DNA from: Pirellulaceae bacterium
GTDB taxonomy: Bacteria > Planctomycetota > Planctomycetia > Pirellulales > Pirellulaceae
NCBI GenBank assembly: GCA_026004775.1
Contig: BPJU01000010.1
Span: forward strand, 62,001-126,000
DNA length: 64,000 bases
Direction of reading: 5' to 3'
Shown: positions 1-11,400 of the stretch, piece by piece
How the letters are laid out: each line of letters begins with the position of its first letter
Position numbering within the stretch: position 1 is the stretch's first letter
Notes under the pieces: model-generated
Seen by the model: the letters and a program-made list of their open reading frames with translations, nothing else
Told to the model about the DNA's origin: nothing
Databases searched by the model: none
Translations under genes and position numbers: made by a program

Positions 1-152
1 GCTTGAGGCTGTGTCCAGCGATCGGCGAGTGGGCGGTTTTTGGACCAGTGCATGGTGATCCCTGAAGGCCTGCCAACACCTCAGCCAAAACTGGCCGCGG
101 CGAGTGGGCAATTTTTCGGCCAACACCTGGTGGTCCTTTAAAATCTTCCGAC
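1..152. other. Non-coding end with imperfect direct repeat
   Basis: No convincing gene is seen. Two imperfect copies of a roughly 44-base segment, each starting GGCGAGTGGGC followed by a short T-run, lie at about 25-67 and 99-141, just downstream of the stop of the minus-strand DUF1549 gene. They could be remnants of a duplicated terminator or a small repeat. Confidence 0.3.
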
Positions 153-2642
153 TTAATGCTGGAACAAAAACTCAGGACTGGTCATCAAGGACCAGAGCAG
201 ATCTTCGACCGCCGCACGCCGCTCCTCCGGCGGTACCTGCTCCAGGATCGCCACCAGTTGCTGCGTCTCTTGTTCCGCCGGAGGCCGGCAGACCGTCACC
301 AGATACGCTTGCCGCACCAGCTCTTCATTCGACAAGCCTGCGGCCAGCCAACGATCGATGCGGTTGCCCGGCGCTCGGAGTTTTTCGTTGAGTGTCTCGC
401 CGTTGGAAAGGTGCAGTGCCTGAACCAACGTCGGCTCATTGGATCGCTCGCATTCACAGGTGATCATCCGCTGGTTACGTCCGAATTTGTCGAGGAAATA
501 CGAATAGACGGCGGAATCATACAACTGGATCGCTTTGGTGCCTTTGGGGTAGAAGTCGGTTTTTTGCCGGTCGGCTCCCGGATAGGCCACCTCGGTGAAC
601 TCCGTCGGCACCTCAGTGACCTGGACGATGGCATCGTGGAGCACTTCGGCCATCAACCGGCGCGGATAGTATCGCGAATAGTAACGCCGTTCCTGCTGGT
701 TTTCGGGCAGGGCGAGACTGCTTCGTTGGTAGGTGGCCGATTGGAGGATGACACGCATCAGCGATTTCAGGTCGAAGTTGTGCTGGACAAGAAAATCAGC
801 GCAGGCGGAGAGCAGTTCTTCGTTGGGTGCCGGATTCGTAATGCGCAGATCGTCCACCGGTTCTACCAGTCCTACGCCGAAGAAGTTCGCCCATACTCGA
901 TTGGTAATCGCTCGGGCGAAGTACGGATTGGAAGGCGACGTCATCCAATCGGCCAGATAGAGACGCCGATCCTGGGGCGTGTCAAACGGCAAGGGCTCAC
1001 CATCCAGCGGCGTAGGCGGCTGCGGCTTGCCGGTCAGGGGCTGGATCAATTCCCCGTGATCCACGGTGTAGACGACGCGCAGCCCGTCGCCGCTGCGGGG
1101 ATCGCCCCCCCATCCTTTACAGCGGACGCGTGCAAACAAGTTGGCCATGGCGTAGTACTGGTTGTTGGTCCATTTTTCCAGAGGATGGTTGTGGCAACGG
1201 GCGCAAGCGATCGACAGGCTCAGGAACGCCTGGCATGCATTTTCAGTCATGCTTTCCGGATCTTGGTGCAAGGCGTAAAAGTTGGCTGCCCCGTTTTCAA
1301 ACGTACTTCCCTGCGCGGTCAAGATAGCGCGCACGAAAGCATCCCACGGGGTGTCGTGAGCTACTTGGCGGCGGATCCAGGAATAAAACGCCCGCACCGC
1401 CTCGGGCCGCAACAACTGTCCGTTGACCAGCAGCACATCCGACCATTTGTAGCTCCAATAATCAACGAATTCGGGCCGGTTCAGCAACTGCTCGATGACC
1501 CGATCGCGCTTAGTGGGTGACGGATCGGCCAGAAAAGCCTCCACTTCTTCCGGTGTGGGAAGAACCCCGATCGTATCCAGATAGGCACGCCGCAAGAAGC
1601 GGGCGTCATCTACCGGAGGCGAGGGCGGCAGACGGAGTCGCTCGAGCTGTTTGAGCACAAGCTCATCGATGAAATTATGTCGCGGTGCGGCGGCAAAAAC
1701 TTCGGGAGGAATCTCCTGCGGATAAGGCGCCGTTACGCGAGCCACCGCGATGTGGCTGGCGAACCAGGCGGTGATGGCACCTCGGCCACTACCGACTACC
1801 TGAGCGTGACCATCGTCCGATACCAAGGCGATCGATTCGTCGGCCGAACTGAACTTCGCCCAGCGGGTCACGTCACGCACTGTCCCGTCCGAGTAATACG
1901 CACGCACCAGGAAACGTACTTCCTGGTCCTTGTTCAGCTCCACATCATCCGGCAACAACTCGATGCGTTGAACCACCGGGTCTTCGTCGGTGGGCGGCGG
2001 AGCGCCGCTGGCGATCCATGCGGCCAATATCTGGTATTCGAGCGAACCCGGGTCGAAGCGGATGCCGCCCTTGTGGGGTAGCAATCCGGTGGGCTTCGCC
2101 AGAATCAAGCTTCGTCCGGGGTCAGCCAGTTCTAGCCGCCGGCCCTGGTGTTGCCGGGCAATGTTCTGGTAGTCGGTCTGCGGGTCATAACCTCGCAAGG
2201 TCAATTTGAAGCCACCCTTGCCCGCCAATGCACCATGGCAGGCTCCGGAATTGCATCCAGCCTTGGCCAGAATCGGCTCGACGTCGTTTCGAAATGTCGG
2301 CCGGCTGAAGCGATCGCGCCCCTTGTGCACCTCAACTTCCACATAACTCGTCTCGTGGGCATGCTGCACGACAAGATGAGTGCGCCCTGGGGATACCGCT
2401 CGCACGGTCGTACCCTCGACCACGGCCACAGCCGGGTCCTCCGTGGAAAGCAGGAGACCTTCCGTGATCGGTGCTCCCAAACCTCGTGGCGTTTGGCGGT
2501 GTACCAGAATCATTTGTTCGGCGCCGACGCAATCCAAATCAATCCGGGAAGGAAGCACCGCAAACGATTCGGCAGCGACGGCGGCTGCGGGCACCATCAA
2601 AAGTAGCGCCCCGAGCACAACGAGCTGGGTGATCTTCTTCAT
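153..2642 (-). CDS. DUF1549/DUF1553 protein with planctomycete cytochrome-type domain
   Basis: Exported protein of about 829 aa. The ATG at 2642 is preferred over an upstream in-frame TTG (2651) because AGGAG lies nine bases before it. In order: signal peptide (1-25), a beta-rich Ig-like region, a haem-type C-x4-CH motif (Cys130, Cys135-His136, CNSGACH), a second Ig-like segment, a DUF1549 region with a second motif CARCH near residue 485, then DUF1553 (NPYFARAITNRVWANFFG). These families are characteristic of planctomycetes and their biochemical role is not established; c-type haem binding is an inference from the motifs. It follows the DUF1501 gene on the same strand after a 106-base gap, so the two are probably co-transcribed. 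Confidence 0.9.
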   Translation of the reverse strand: MKKITQLVVLGALLLMVPAAAVAAESFAVLPSRIDLDCVGAEQMILVHRQTPRGLGAPITEGLLLSTEDPAVAVVEGTTVRAVSPGRTHLVVQHAHETSYVEVEVHKGRDRFSRPTFRNDVEPILAKAGCNSGACHGALAGKGGFKLTLRGYDPQTDYQNIARQHQGRRLELADPGRSLILAKPTGLLPHKGGIRFDPGSLEYQILAAWIASGAPPPTDEDPVVQRIELLPDDVELNKDQEVRFLVRAYYSDGTVRDVTRWAKFSSADESIALVSDDGHAQVVGSGRGAITAWFASHIAVARVTAPYPQEIPPEVFAAAPRHNFIDELVLKQLERLRLPPSPPVDDARFLRRAYLDTIGVLPTPEEVEAFLADPSPTKRDRVIEQLLNRPEFVDYWSYKWSDVLLVNGQLLRPEAVRAFYSWIRRQVAHDTPWDAFVRAILTAQGSTFENGAANFYALHQDPESMTENACQAFLSLSIACARCHNHPLEKWTNNQYYAMANLFARVRCKGWGGDPRSGDGLRVVYTVDHGELIQPLTGKPQPPTPLDGEPLPFDTPQDRRLYLADWMTSPSNPYFARAITNRVWANFFGVGLVEPVDDLRITNPAPNEELLSACADFLVQHNFDLKSLMRVILQSATYQRSSLALPENQQERRYYSRYYPRRLMAEVLHDAIVQVTEVPTEFTEVAYPGADRQKTDFYPKGTKAIQLYDSAVYSYFLDKFGRNQRMITCECERSNEPTLVQALHLSNGETLNEKLRAPGNRIDRWLAAGLSNEELVRQAYLVTVCRPPAEQETQQLVAILEQVPPEERRAAVEDLLWSLMTSPEFLFQH

Positions 2643-2757
2643 CCCGCGCAACTCCTCATTTCACACAACGACGGCAGGTGGGCTTTCCTATCCGGGTGCA
2701 AAACCGTTCACACGCACGGCCCTCACACCGGCAGGTGGGACACGCCGTTGCGCCTTT

Positions 2758-4134
2758 CTAGAACAACTCGTGGATTTCCCGGAACCCGAAATCCACCAGC
2801 GGGAACGGACGTCCCGCCGGTCCCGGCAGATGGGTTTCCAGGCGGAAGCCCAAGCTGTGGAATATGGTGGCCGCCACATCACCGGGCTGCACCGGCCGCT
2901 CAGCCGGCACACCGCCAATCGGATCACTCCGGCCGACGACACGCCCTCCTTGGACGCCTCCACCGGCAAAGTAACAGGTGAAACATTGTGGCCAATGGTC
3001 GCGGCCGCCGGCGGGATTGATCCTCGGCGTGCGCCCGAATTCGGCTAAATTGCACACCAGCGTCGTCGACAATAACCCCCGCTGATCCAAATCCTCAATG
3101 AGCGCGCTATAGGCCTGGTCGTACATCGGGGCAACAATGTCGCGCATCCCTTCGATGGAGGTAAAAGGTTTCGAGCCGTGGATGTCCCACGTGATCTCGT
3201 CGAATACGGTCAGGAACGTATTAATGGTGACAAAACGGACTCCAGCTTCGATCAACCGCCGAGCCAGCAGGCAGCATTGGCCGAAACGGGTCATCCCGTA
3301 CCGCTCGCGCACGGCAGGCTTTTCTTGCGACAGATCGAATGCGGCTCGCGCTTGCGGGCTGGCGATGAGCCGGAATGCTGCTTCGAAGTTCTGTTCCAGC
3401 AGCGAAGCCGATTCACTGGCCTCGAACTCTCGGAGCGTCGATTCTACTACCGCGCGCATCGAACGCCGCCGGTCCAGCCGAGCCGTACCCAGTTGTGGTG
3501 GCGGCAAAAGATCAGGCACCTGGAAATTCGGCTGTGAAGGATCGGCTTGAAGCGAAAACGGGTCGTACGCTTTGCCCAAAAAACCCCCAGCCTGTCCGTT
3601 GGGAAGATTCCCGCCGCCGCGCCCCATCGTCTGCGGCAAGACCACAAAAGGCGGAAGGTCCGTTTTCCGCCCGCGCAGGTAGGCCACCACCGATCCGATA
3701 TGCGGGGTCTGCACGCCACCGGTGAAGAGCCGCCCGGTCTGCATCATCTGCCAGCCAGCGTCGTGTACGGCGGCGGCTGTGTGGTAGCACGAGCGAACCA
3801 GTGAAAACTTGTCGGCAATCTGAGCGTGTTTGGGCAGAAGTTCCGACAGATGAATGTCGGGTGATTTGGTGGGGATGGTTTTGAACGGGCCGCGGATTTC
3901 GGCCGGAGCCTCGGGCTTTGGATCAAACGTGTCGATATGGCTGGGCGCTCCCAGATTGAAAATCATGATGCAGGCACGGTCATCCTTCGACCGATCGATC
4001 ATCCCCTGTTCGCGTGCCGCCAGATAGTCGGCAAGCGTCAATCCTACGGCACCGAGAGTGCCCACCTTCAGAAAGTCGCGTCGCGTGACCCCGCTACAGG
4101 TCCAAGCCCGACCTTTGCCTACTAAATCAATCAT
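2758..4134 (-). CDS. DUF1501 protein with TAT signal
   Basis: 458 aa. The N-terminus carries a twin-arginine signal (TRRDFLKVG, residues 17-25) followed by a hydrophobic stretch, so it is predicted to be exported folded. The rest matches DUF1501, a sulfatase/alkaline-phosphatase-fold family: an early IMIFNLGAPSHIDTFDPKP segment and a C-terminal LAEFGRTPRIN-GGRDHWP segment are typical. DUF1501 genes usually sit beside DUF1549/DUF1553 genes, as here, though the DUF1501 gene is first in this transcript. The pair may process a periplasmic substrate, but no reaction is known. The gene is divergent from the phosphoesterase at 4256. Confidence 0.9.
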   Translation of the reverse strand: MIDLVGKGRAWTCSGVTRRDFLKVGTLGAVGLTLADYLAAREQGMIDRSKDDRACIMIFNLGAPSHIDTFDPKPEAPAEIRGPFKTIPTKSPDIHLSELLPKHAQIADKFSLVRSCYHTAAAVHDAGWQMMQTGRLFTGGVQTPHIGSVVAYLRGRKTDLPPFVVLPQTMGRGGGNLPNGQAGGFLGKAYDPFSLQADPSQPNFQVPDLLPPPQLGTARLDRRRSMRAVVESTLREFEASESASLLEQNFEAAFRLIASPQARAAFDLSQEKPAVRERYGMTRFGQCCLLARRLIEAGVRFVTINTFLTVFDEITWDIHGSKPFTSIEGMRDIVAPMYDQAYSALIEDLDQRGLLSTTLVCNLAEFGRTPRINPAGGRDHWPQCFTCYFAGGGVQGGRVVGRSDPIGGVPAERPVQPGDVAATIFHSLGFRLETHLPGPAGRPFPLVDFGFREIHELF

Positions 4135-4255
4135 CGGCTAGCTCCCGTACGCGGTATGTCAGGACACAACACCGCTATAGTAGATTTTATCAGGGGCACG
4201 CAGCCCCGCAACGCTGCGGGGTGTACCGGCTACCTATTGTCATGAACGGAACCGA

Positions 4256-4747
4256 GTGATGCGGATCGGTGTTTTGAGCGATACCCATGGGGACACGTTG
4301 CATACGCAGGAGGCGGCACGGTTGTTCCAGGAACACGGTGTGGAGCGATTGATCCACTGTGGAGACATCGGCTCCGAGGCGATCCCTTCGCTGCTGGCCG
4401 AGTGGCATACGGATTATGTGTTCGGCAATGTGGATACGCGCTGTGCAGAGCTTCAGATGTCGATCGAAGGCTGCGGTCAGGGATGTCACGGGGAGTTTGC
4501 CGACTTGACGTATGACGGCGTTCGCATCGCCGTGCTCCACGGCCACGACGCCCGCCGTCTGGAGCAGACGGTACGTTCCGGTCAATGGCATCTTGTCTGC
4601 CATGGTCATACGCATCGGAAGCGTTGGGAACAGGTCGGCGTGACATGGGTACTGAACCCGGGCGCCATCTACCACGCCAAACCCCGGTCGATTGCCGTAG
4701 TGGAACTACCCGACCTGGTGGTGCAGTTCATTGATCTTCCGGAGTGA
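4256..4747 (+). CDS. YfcE/MJ0936-type metallophosphoesterase
   Basis: Small (about 163 aa) calcineurin-like phosphoesterase. Metal-binding motifs are in order: SDTHGD (D-x-H) near residue 9, HCGDIGSEA (GD), FGNVDTR (GN-D) and HGHDARR/CHGHTHRKRWE (GH-x-H). The length equals a minimal YfcE-type enzyme, usually a phosphodiesterase on small substrates with Mn or a similar metal. A GTG at 4256 and an ATG at 4259 are both possible starts. A perfect 7-bp hairpin (CCCCGCA/TGCGGGG, 4203-4220) lies in the divergent intergenic region and is not followed by a T-run. The substrate cannot be told from sequence. Confidence 0.85.
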   Translation: MMRIGVLSDTHGDTLHTQEAARLFQEHGVERLIHCGDIGSEAIPSLLAEWHTDYVFGNVDTRCAELQMSIEGCGQGCHGEFADLTYDGVRIAVLHGHDARRLEQTVRSGQWHLVCHGHTHRKRWEQVGVTWVLNPGAIYHAKPRSIAVVELPDLVVQFIDLPE

Positions 4748-4949
4748 TTGACCGGCTTATCGTAGTTGCCGTCTTGCCCTCACCGCGATGTTGATTCGTT
4801 TGGTCTTGGCTGAATCAGGATGTTTTGGTAGTGTTACGCCGCACCTTGGGAAAGGAGCTGCTCGGGGTGCCTGCTCCGCGCGGCCGGCCAAGCGGGTACC
4901 GGACCGCTTCGCCCGGCAACGAGTGTACGCGAGAAAAGGACGTCGCCCG

Positions 4950-5468
4950 ATGAACACCCGCACCCGGTCTTTGTCTGTCGAAATCCGCTGGATGACTCCG
5001 GCTGATCTTCCGCAGGTCTTGGAGATCGAGGAGGCCAGTTTCGAGTTTCCCTGGACGGAAGACGATTTTCGCCGCTGTATCCGGCAACAGAATTGCATCG
5101 GATTGGTGGCCGAAGCGGAAGGGCAGATTGCCGGTTTTGTTCTCTACGAGATCCAGCGGGAGCAGTTCCACGTGCTCAATCTGGCGGTGGCTCCCGGCAT
5201 GCGGCGGCGGGGAGTCGGCGGCGCGCTGCTGCGAAAACTTGCCGACAAACTGACCCCCACTGGTCGCCAGCGCATCCGATTGGAGGTTCGCGAAACGAAT
5301 CTGGCCGCACAGTTGTTTTTCAAGAGCTTGGGTTTTCGCGCCATCGCCATACTTCGCGATTTTTACGAAGACTCTGCGGAGGACGCGTACCTGATGCAGT
5401 ACACGCGACCCTCGGCAGCTTTGGAAGATACGGCCGTGGAACAACACCGCTGGCGGAAAGCCGGATAG
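4950..5468 (+). CDS. rimI: RimI-type N-acetyltransferase
   Basis: GNAT-family acetyltransferase of 172 aa. The ATG at 4950 follows a GAAAAGGA ribosome site; an in-frame extension to 4788 has no conserved character and is rejected. Features: E-E-A-S-F-x-x-P-W near residues 27-35 (typical of RimI), the acetyl-CoA loop RRRGVGGALL, and LEVRETNLAAQLFFKSLGF, the RimI motif for the C-terminal half. RimI acetylates the N-terminal alanine of ribosomal protein S18; a broader N-alpha specificity is possible. Its stop lies one base before the end of the convergent giant gene, so there is no room for separate terminators. Confidence 0.85.
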   Translation: MNTRTRSLSVEIRWMTPADLPQVLEIEEASFEFPWTEDDFRRCIRQQNCIGLVAEAEGQIAGFVLYEIQREQFHVLNLAVAPGMRRRGVGGALLRKLADKLTPTGRQRIRLEVRETNLAAQLFFKSLGFRAIAILRDFYEDSAEDAYLMQYTRPSAALEDTAVEQHRWRKAG

Positions 5469-5469
5469 T

Positions 5470-8400
5470 TCAAAAGCGCCGCCAGCGCCAGTGACCAGAC
5501 CACGATGCAAAAATCGCCAAACCGATCAGAAACAGGCCCCACCCGATCGGTCGAACGAAGCACGCCAGACACCAACCGGCCAGAACCAGCAGGGCATGCT
5601 GGTACACGAACCATTCGCTCTTGTAGAGCCTCAGCCGCCATGCCGCCGACCAGAGTCCTCCACCCAGAAGCAGCAGTACGGCCGGCAGCCATCGGCGTTG
5701 GGACGCTTGAGCCGTTGCGGTGACGTTCAATTCCAACGTGCCCCACTGACCGGGAAGTGCCCAACACTGCCGCCGTTCCGCCAGATTTCCCATTACATCC
5801 CAAAGTGCCCGCAGGTCGTCCACCGGCACGGGCCGTTTGCCGGACAGCCACTCAACGGCTGCGGGATCCAGTTGTGACTTGAGCCTCTCCCACCAGCCAT
5901 CGGGACTGTTTTGGTCCTGGAGAACTTCCCTTCCGGCTGGCGAACCGGTTTGTGGGGACGACCCCTCTCCCACTGCCACCCGGCGCTGGTGATCGGCCCA
6001 GAGCAAATGCGGTGTCATCAGCGAGAGCCAATCGGTGCGGACATCTGCATCAAGTTCACCGACCGCACTAACACCCGATTCCCACAACCGAAGCAATCTC
6101 TCCCAGCGCAATTGCTGGCCACGTATCGGCGAGTCGATGGCCCCCTCGGGCAGCCGTGCCGTTACCGATTCGTTCCAGGCATGCCGTAAAGTCAGCAGCG
6201 TCCATTCGACGGACAGACCTTCAAGCTGCGGCAGGGCGACCGAGTAGCCGTCGTGGATGGACTTGGCCTGACCACGGAAGACGATTTCCAGGCGTTGAGG
6301 AAGGAGAGCCGGACCGATGGCAATCCGTACCGCGTTCCTGCTCGCTTGCGTTACCCCTTGTGGAACGCCATCCAGGTAGATCTGGAGCAATTCGGTTTGC
6401 TCGGGAACGATCAATGCACACTCGCTCAGTCCGCTGGGTTGGATTTCGAATGCGATCACTCCTGCATATTCGGCCCCGTGCTGCCAGATCAGTTCCCCAT
6501 CGGCCAGTGTGACATGGGACGCCTCCGGGACACGCTCGACCCGCTCCAGTGAGGCATGGAAATGGGAACCTACTACGGAATAACTTTGCCAGCCGATGTC
6601 CCCTTGCCGAGCCATCTGAAAGAATTGCGGGAGCACCCGTTCCTGCAGGCCGCTCGTCGTCCAGGTATATAGCATGTTTTCGATGCGGGATGGCAGTAGC
6701 ACGAAGCGCTGGCTACGCGTAACGTCCATGGGAGCGATTTCGGGAACGCGGCGAATACGTTCAGCGCCGGCGGAAAGGCGACTGCGGATGCGCACTTTAT
6801 ATTCGGACGTTACCGGTAAGGGCGGTCGTATGGCCAGCACCGTACGGCCCTCGGCCGGCCGCTTCTCAACACGATATGGCTGCTCGGGGCTGATCTCCAC
6901 AGGCGATTCCCAATCGGCCGGCAGCGCCAATCGGATCCAATCCAGTACACCCTGGTTCACACGCACCTGATATTCGAACTCCACTGTCCATCCGGCGTTG
7001 TCGCGATTGACTCGCGTGGCGAGGAAACCCACCGCCTCCAAGCGATTGGGTACGATGCGAAGTGCCGCAGGACGTTCTTCGCCGGCTGTGCCGGCCCAAT
7101 ACCATTGCCCGACAACACGGCCACCGGCCGGCTGCCCGGGGTCGGCCGGCGGGACGTCGTCCGCTTCCCACCCCTCCAGTCGTTCCACCTGAACCGCGGC
7201 CACGTCTTCGTGGCGCACGATGCGCATCCGACAACTGCTGCTTCGGCTCCCTTGCAAGCGAAACATCGGCACCGGAGCGCTGCCGCCCGACACTTCCACC
7301 CTGCCACGGATCGACAGCGTGTAGCGGTCCGGCAGGGGGCCTTGAGCAACCACCGTCAAAATCTCGTTTTCAAGAAGCGTGGTTATGGGTAACAGTTGGT
7401 CGGCCTGTTGCAAATTAACTTCTTGTATCAGGAATCCATTTGGCAATCGAACTTGATGTATCTTTTCTCCATTTTGGGCAGCTTGAATGGAAGCATTCCA
7501 TGTTACGTCCATGACACGCGAATAGACGTTCAGTTCGATGGTTTGTTCTACTGCATCGGGTTGTGGTTGAGGGTATACCCACAGCGCAGGCCATTCCTGA
7601 TGAACACCATCGGGGGTGATCAATCCCGTGAGGTCCAGCAGGTATCGGGGAGGGGCAACGACGTCACCCCAGAGGGCTTGAAAATCGCTAGACAACGGGG
7701 CGATTGCGTTCCAGGCCTCCGGCAGCTTCAGATCCCATCCTTGTGGTATATCGATGGCAAGCCACCAGTGGTCCACCGTCGCATGCTGGGGGAATAGCAC
7801 CGGAACAGCAAGCTGTCCCAGCGGTGGTGCCATCAGGGAAAACCGAGCATGCACGAGCGCTGAACCATCCGCCATCGGTTCCAGCGGCAGTGCCAAGCCG
7901 GCGGTGGAAAGCCGTGGAGCGGAACCGTTCGGTACGCTTGCCTGCGCCGGCTCCAGCAATTGGTCAAATTTAAGCCTTGGGTCGAGCGCCACTTCCACCT
8001 GCCTTGGTAATCCCGCGGCATTTTTTACGATGAGGCGCCAGTCCAGTTGAGCGCCTGAAGGTTGTAGGCGCAGCCACATCAGTTGGACGGCATGAGGTGC
8101 CGGGTTTTGCTGGTGTGCTGAACGCCGCCGAAGGCGCAGCGAGTCGGTGCTGCCGAGGCGGACGGAAGCCTTGGTCGAGTCGAGGAACCAATGAGGGGTT
8201 TCCAACCGCCATTCGTTCCAAATGCCGTCCCAAACCAGCTCCGTTTGGGGGCACGGTGGCAGATGCAGTTGCCACGACTCATCAGCCGGCGGCCAGCGAA
8301 AGGCCAGTCTCAATTCCAACACGTGACGTCCTGCGGCAGCCACGTTGCACAACAAGTGCGTTCCCTCGGCATCCCAGCGGACATCAACGGTTTCCCGATC

Positions 8401-11400
8401 CAGAAGTGCTTGAACCAGTTGCGACTCGGCCTTGTGGTAACCAAGCACAATTGTCTGGTCGGGGAGCATAGTTTCCACCACCAGTCGCGATGCCATTTCA
8501 TATACACCCGTAGTCGCGGGTGCGGCTGGTCCGGAAGGTTGTACTACATGCTGGGCAGATAGCAGGTACCATTGGTCTTGTCGGGAACCGGAGTCCCGAG
8601 CGATCAAGTGATCGTACAGCGGACGTGGGACGAAGGCGTACTCGCCGGCCGGCCTTCCCGCCGACTCGACCGGATAGATAATCTCGTAGACCGGTCGATC
8701 AGGCTGCGGCGGCACGACGGGGGTTGCTTGTTGGCCGGTTGCTTGCAAACCGCACGCGCATATGGCCAGCAACACCATGCCGTTTTGAGCGACTCGCCAC
8801 CGCAGCCCGGAACCACTTGCCGGCTTCAGACCCAACCAGACCCAGCCTACGCCCAATCCGATAGCTGCCCCGCCGAGCAGCGGTGACCAGGGGAAAGGCA
8901 GCAGCACAGAAGCGGCGGCGTTCGCCGCCACCAGCAGCGGCAGAAGCCAACGACGTTTTTCGAAAATGAGCCACCCGGCCAGTGCCGCCAACCCAATCGC
9001 CGCCAAACTGGCCACGGCCACCAACCGCACATTTACAATCCAGACAGATACTTCTTTTTGCAAATCCGGCTGTGGATCCAGCACGGCCGTCACCCAGCCC
9101 GGCTCGCCGGGAGGCACGGCCGAGGAGAAACCGCCAGGAAGCATGAATTGATTATGCCGCAGTGTTTCCAAAGGATGCATCGCCAACATTGCCGGCGCGT
9201 CCCAGAAATGTTGCGCCCAACCGGCATCCGTCTGCGAAAGGCAGACCGGCCAATGCTTTTCGTCCAAAGTTCCATATTGGCTTCTACCGGTGGGGGTCGA
9301 CAGTACGATCGCGTTCGGGAACATGACGACACAGAGCTTGGAGCGGTTAAAAAACGCTACGGCTCGTTCCCAGCGCGAAGCCCCCGCGTAATTAACCTCC
9401 GGCCAACCGGCGGCGCAGATGGTCTCCCAAGCCGAAGCGTCGATCCAAACCGGTCGTGTTAATTGCCCCAACGACTCCTCGGCACGCTGCTGCATCGCCA
9501 CCCGTTCGGCCAACTCTTGCCACGAGCCGCACTCGAGCAAAAGTTGACCCCACGCACGAAGGAATTGCGTCACGTCGTCTTGGGTTACCGCATGCGGTGC
9601 GCTGTTTGATTTGAGGCGCCACGGCCACCATCCCCATGCCTCCCGATACCGGCCCGCTAGCAGGGCACTGGGCAAGCGCCGGGCCCCGGCCGGTTCAAGA
9701 GGAGCATAGGCGGGCGGAACTTGCACGAGCCACTGGCGAGCAAGGACAGGAAGATCGACCGACGGCCACGGGACGACCAGACTCCCAAAGTATCGGCCGA
9801 TGGCGGTGCGCGTCGTGTAGCGGACGCGAATCGAACTCCACCGGCCCGTGTCTGAAAGTTGCAGTTGTAACTGGCGGGACCTGCCAGCCGCCACGCGCAC
9901 CGGCTCGCCATCCAGCCAGACACCATCAAGCTCTACTACCTGCCCGAAATCGATCCGCAGCGGCTGTGAACCGTCGTGGTGCACACGATACTGCAACTCA
10001 TGCAGCGCCGTATCGTTCGCATACCAGCGGCTGGTCAGTAGTTCGCGTGCCACCCAGGCGGAGCTGAGTTGCATCGTCTGCCGGCGAACGATCAAGCTTC
10101 CGTGTTGCGCTGGATCGTACTGAAACGCAGCTACGTGCGGGGCACTTTGCCGCATGGTATCCGAGACCGGAAGGCGTTCAATGCGTTGTGCCACGTAATC
10201 GACCGGTACGGAGCTTCGCACCCAAATCTGCCCGGTTTGTACAACGGCCTGGTCAACGGAAGGAAACGTTACCGGAAACTGATCCGTCCACGGCGACTCG
10301 CGCGTCCCCAACACGACAAATGGTCCGGCTATCCCTTCCGGTAAATCGAACTCCCACCATTGGCCGCCCTCGGGTTCTTCTGCCGCAGGACTAATCATTC
10401 TGGCGGGCAGCGGTTGGGAATCGCCTTGCAGTTTCCAAGCGATCGGGCCGGTGTTATCCGGTCCCACACGCACGCGCAGTTGGCGAGGTGGTGTGGCTTC
10501 CGGAACACAGCGGATCGTGTACGTTTCCCGGATCGTTTGTTCGGAGACATCTACGTGCACCTGCACGTCGGCCACGACATCCGGGAACTCCTCGGTGACG
10601 AGCAACGTAGCGGGGCTGGCTGGATCGAAGCGCAGCAGCAACCCGTCCCTCTGGCTTTCAAATCGATCACGCCATTCACTGGGCAGAGCATCCGGATTGA
10701 GCCGGTCAACGCGAGAATCTTGTTCCAGTCTCAACCGGGAGGTGGGAGGGCCGGATAACCGATGTAGCAGTTCCACCGATTCGGCACCCGGGAATTCTAC
10801 CACGCGCAAAGTGGGACCTGACCAGCCGGCGCGGCGCGGGGGTGCCGGGGCCCGACACCCGATGACCAGACGCAACGTGCTGCCGGGAACAAGAGGTTCC
10901 CGCAAGGGGACGACCAGTGTACCTGCCGCGGGTTGCCATGTGGATTGGTAAAGATCCCAAGCCGAAGCCGGCTGTAGCTCCACACGGTCGACAACCCACG
11001 GCCGTGCAATGCGGCACCGCAGTTGGTAGGTTTCTCCCCAATCGGACTGGAAATCGGCGACGATCCGCGCGTAGGCGGCATCCGTCTGCAACTGAGTGTC
11101 TACGGCGGCTCGCACCCGAAGTTGCGGGCGTCGCGGCTCGACCAACACCCGACACGAAGCATCGGGAGTCTGGGCGCGGAATTCCCATAGTTGGCCTTCC
11201 CCAGACAATCGGTGAGTCACAAAGCTACAAAAAAGAGGCTGCAACTGGCGGAGTTGAAGCTCGTCAGACACCTGGATCTGGAGCGATCCTGTACTCCATT
11301 GAGCTGCCGGCATCCGCCACACCGGCAACGTCCAGAATTGCTGCTGGACCGTTGCGCAATTCCAAGTCAGTCGCACGATATGGCCTTGGCCCGAAAGCAG

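Noticed and set aside
156-1520. Long plus-strand frame (454 codons)
   Set aside because: Antisense of the DUF1549/DUF1553 gene; no motif, and the codon pattern mirrors the real gene.
4203-4220. Terminator hairpin CCCCGCA/TGCGGGG
   Set aside because: No T-run on either side and it lies between divergent genes; at most a regulatory hairpin.
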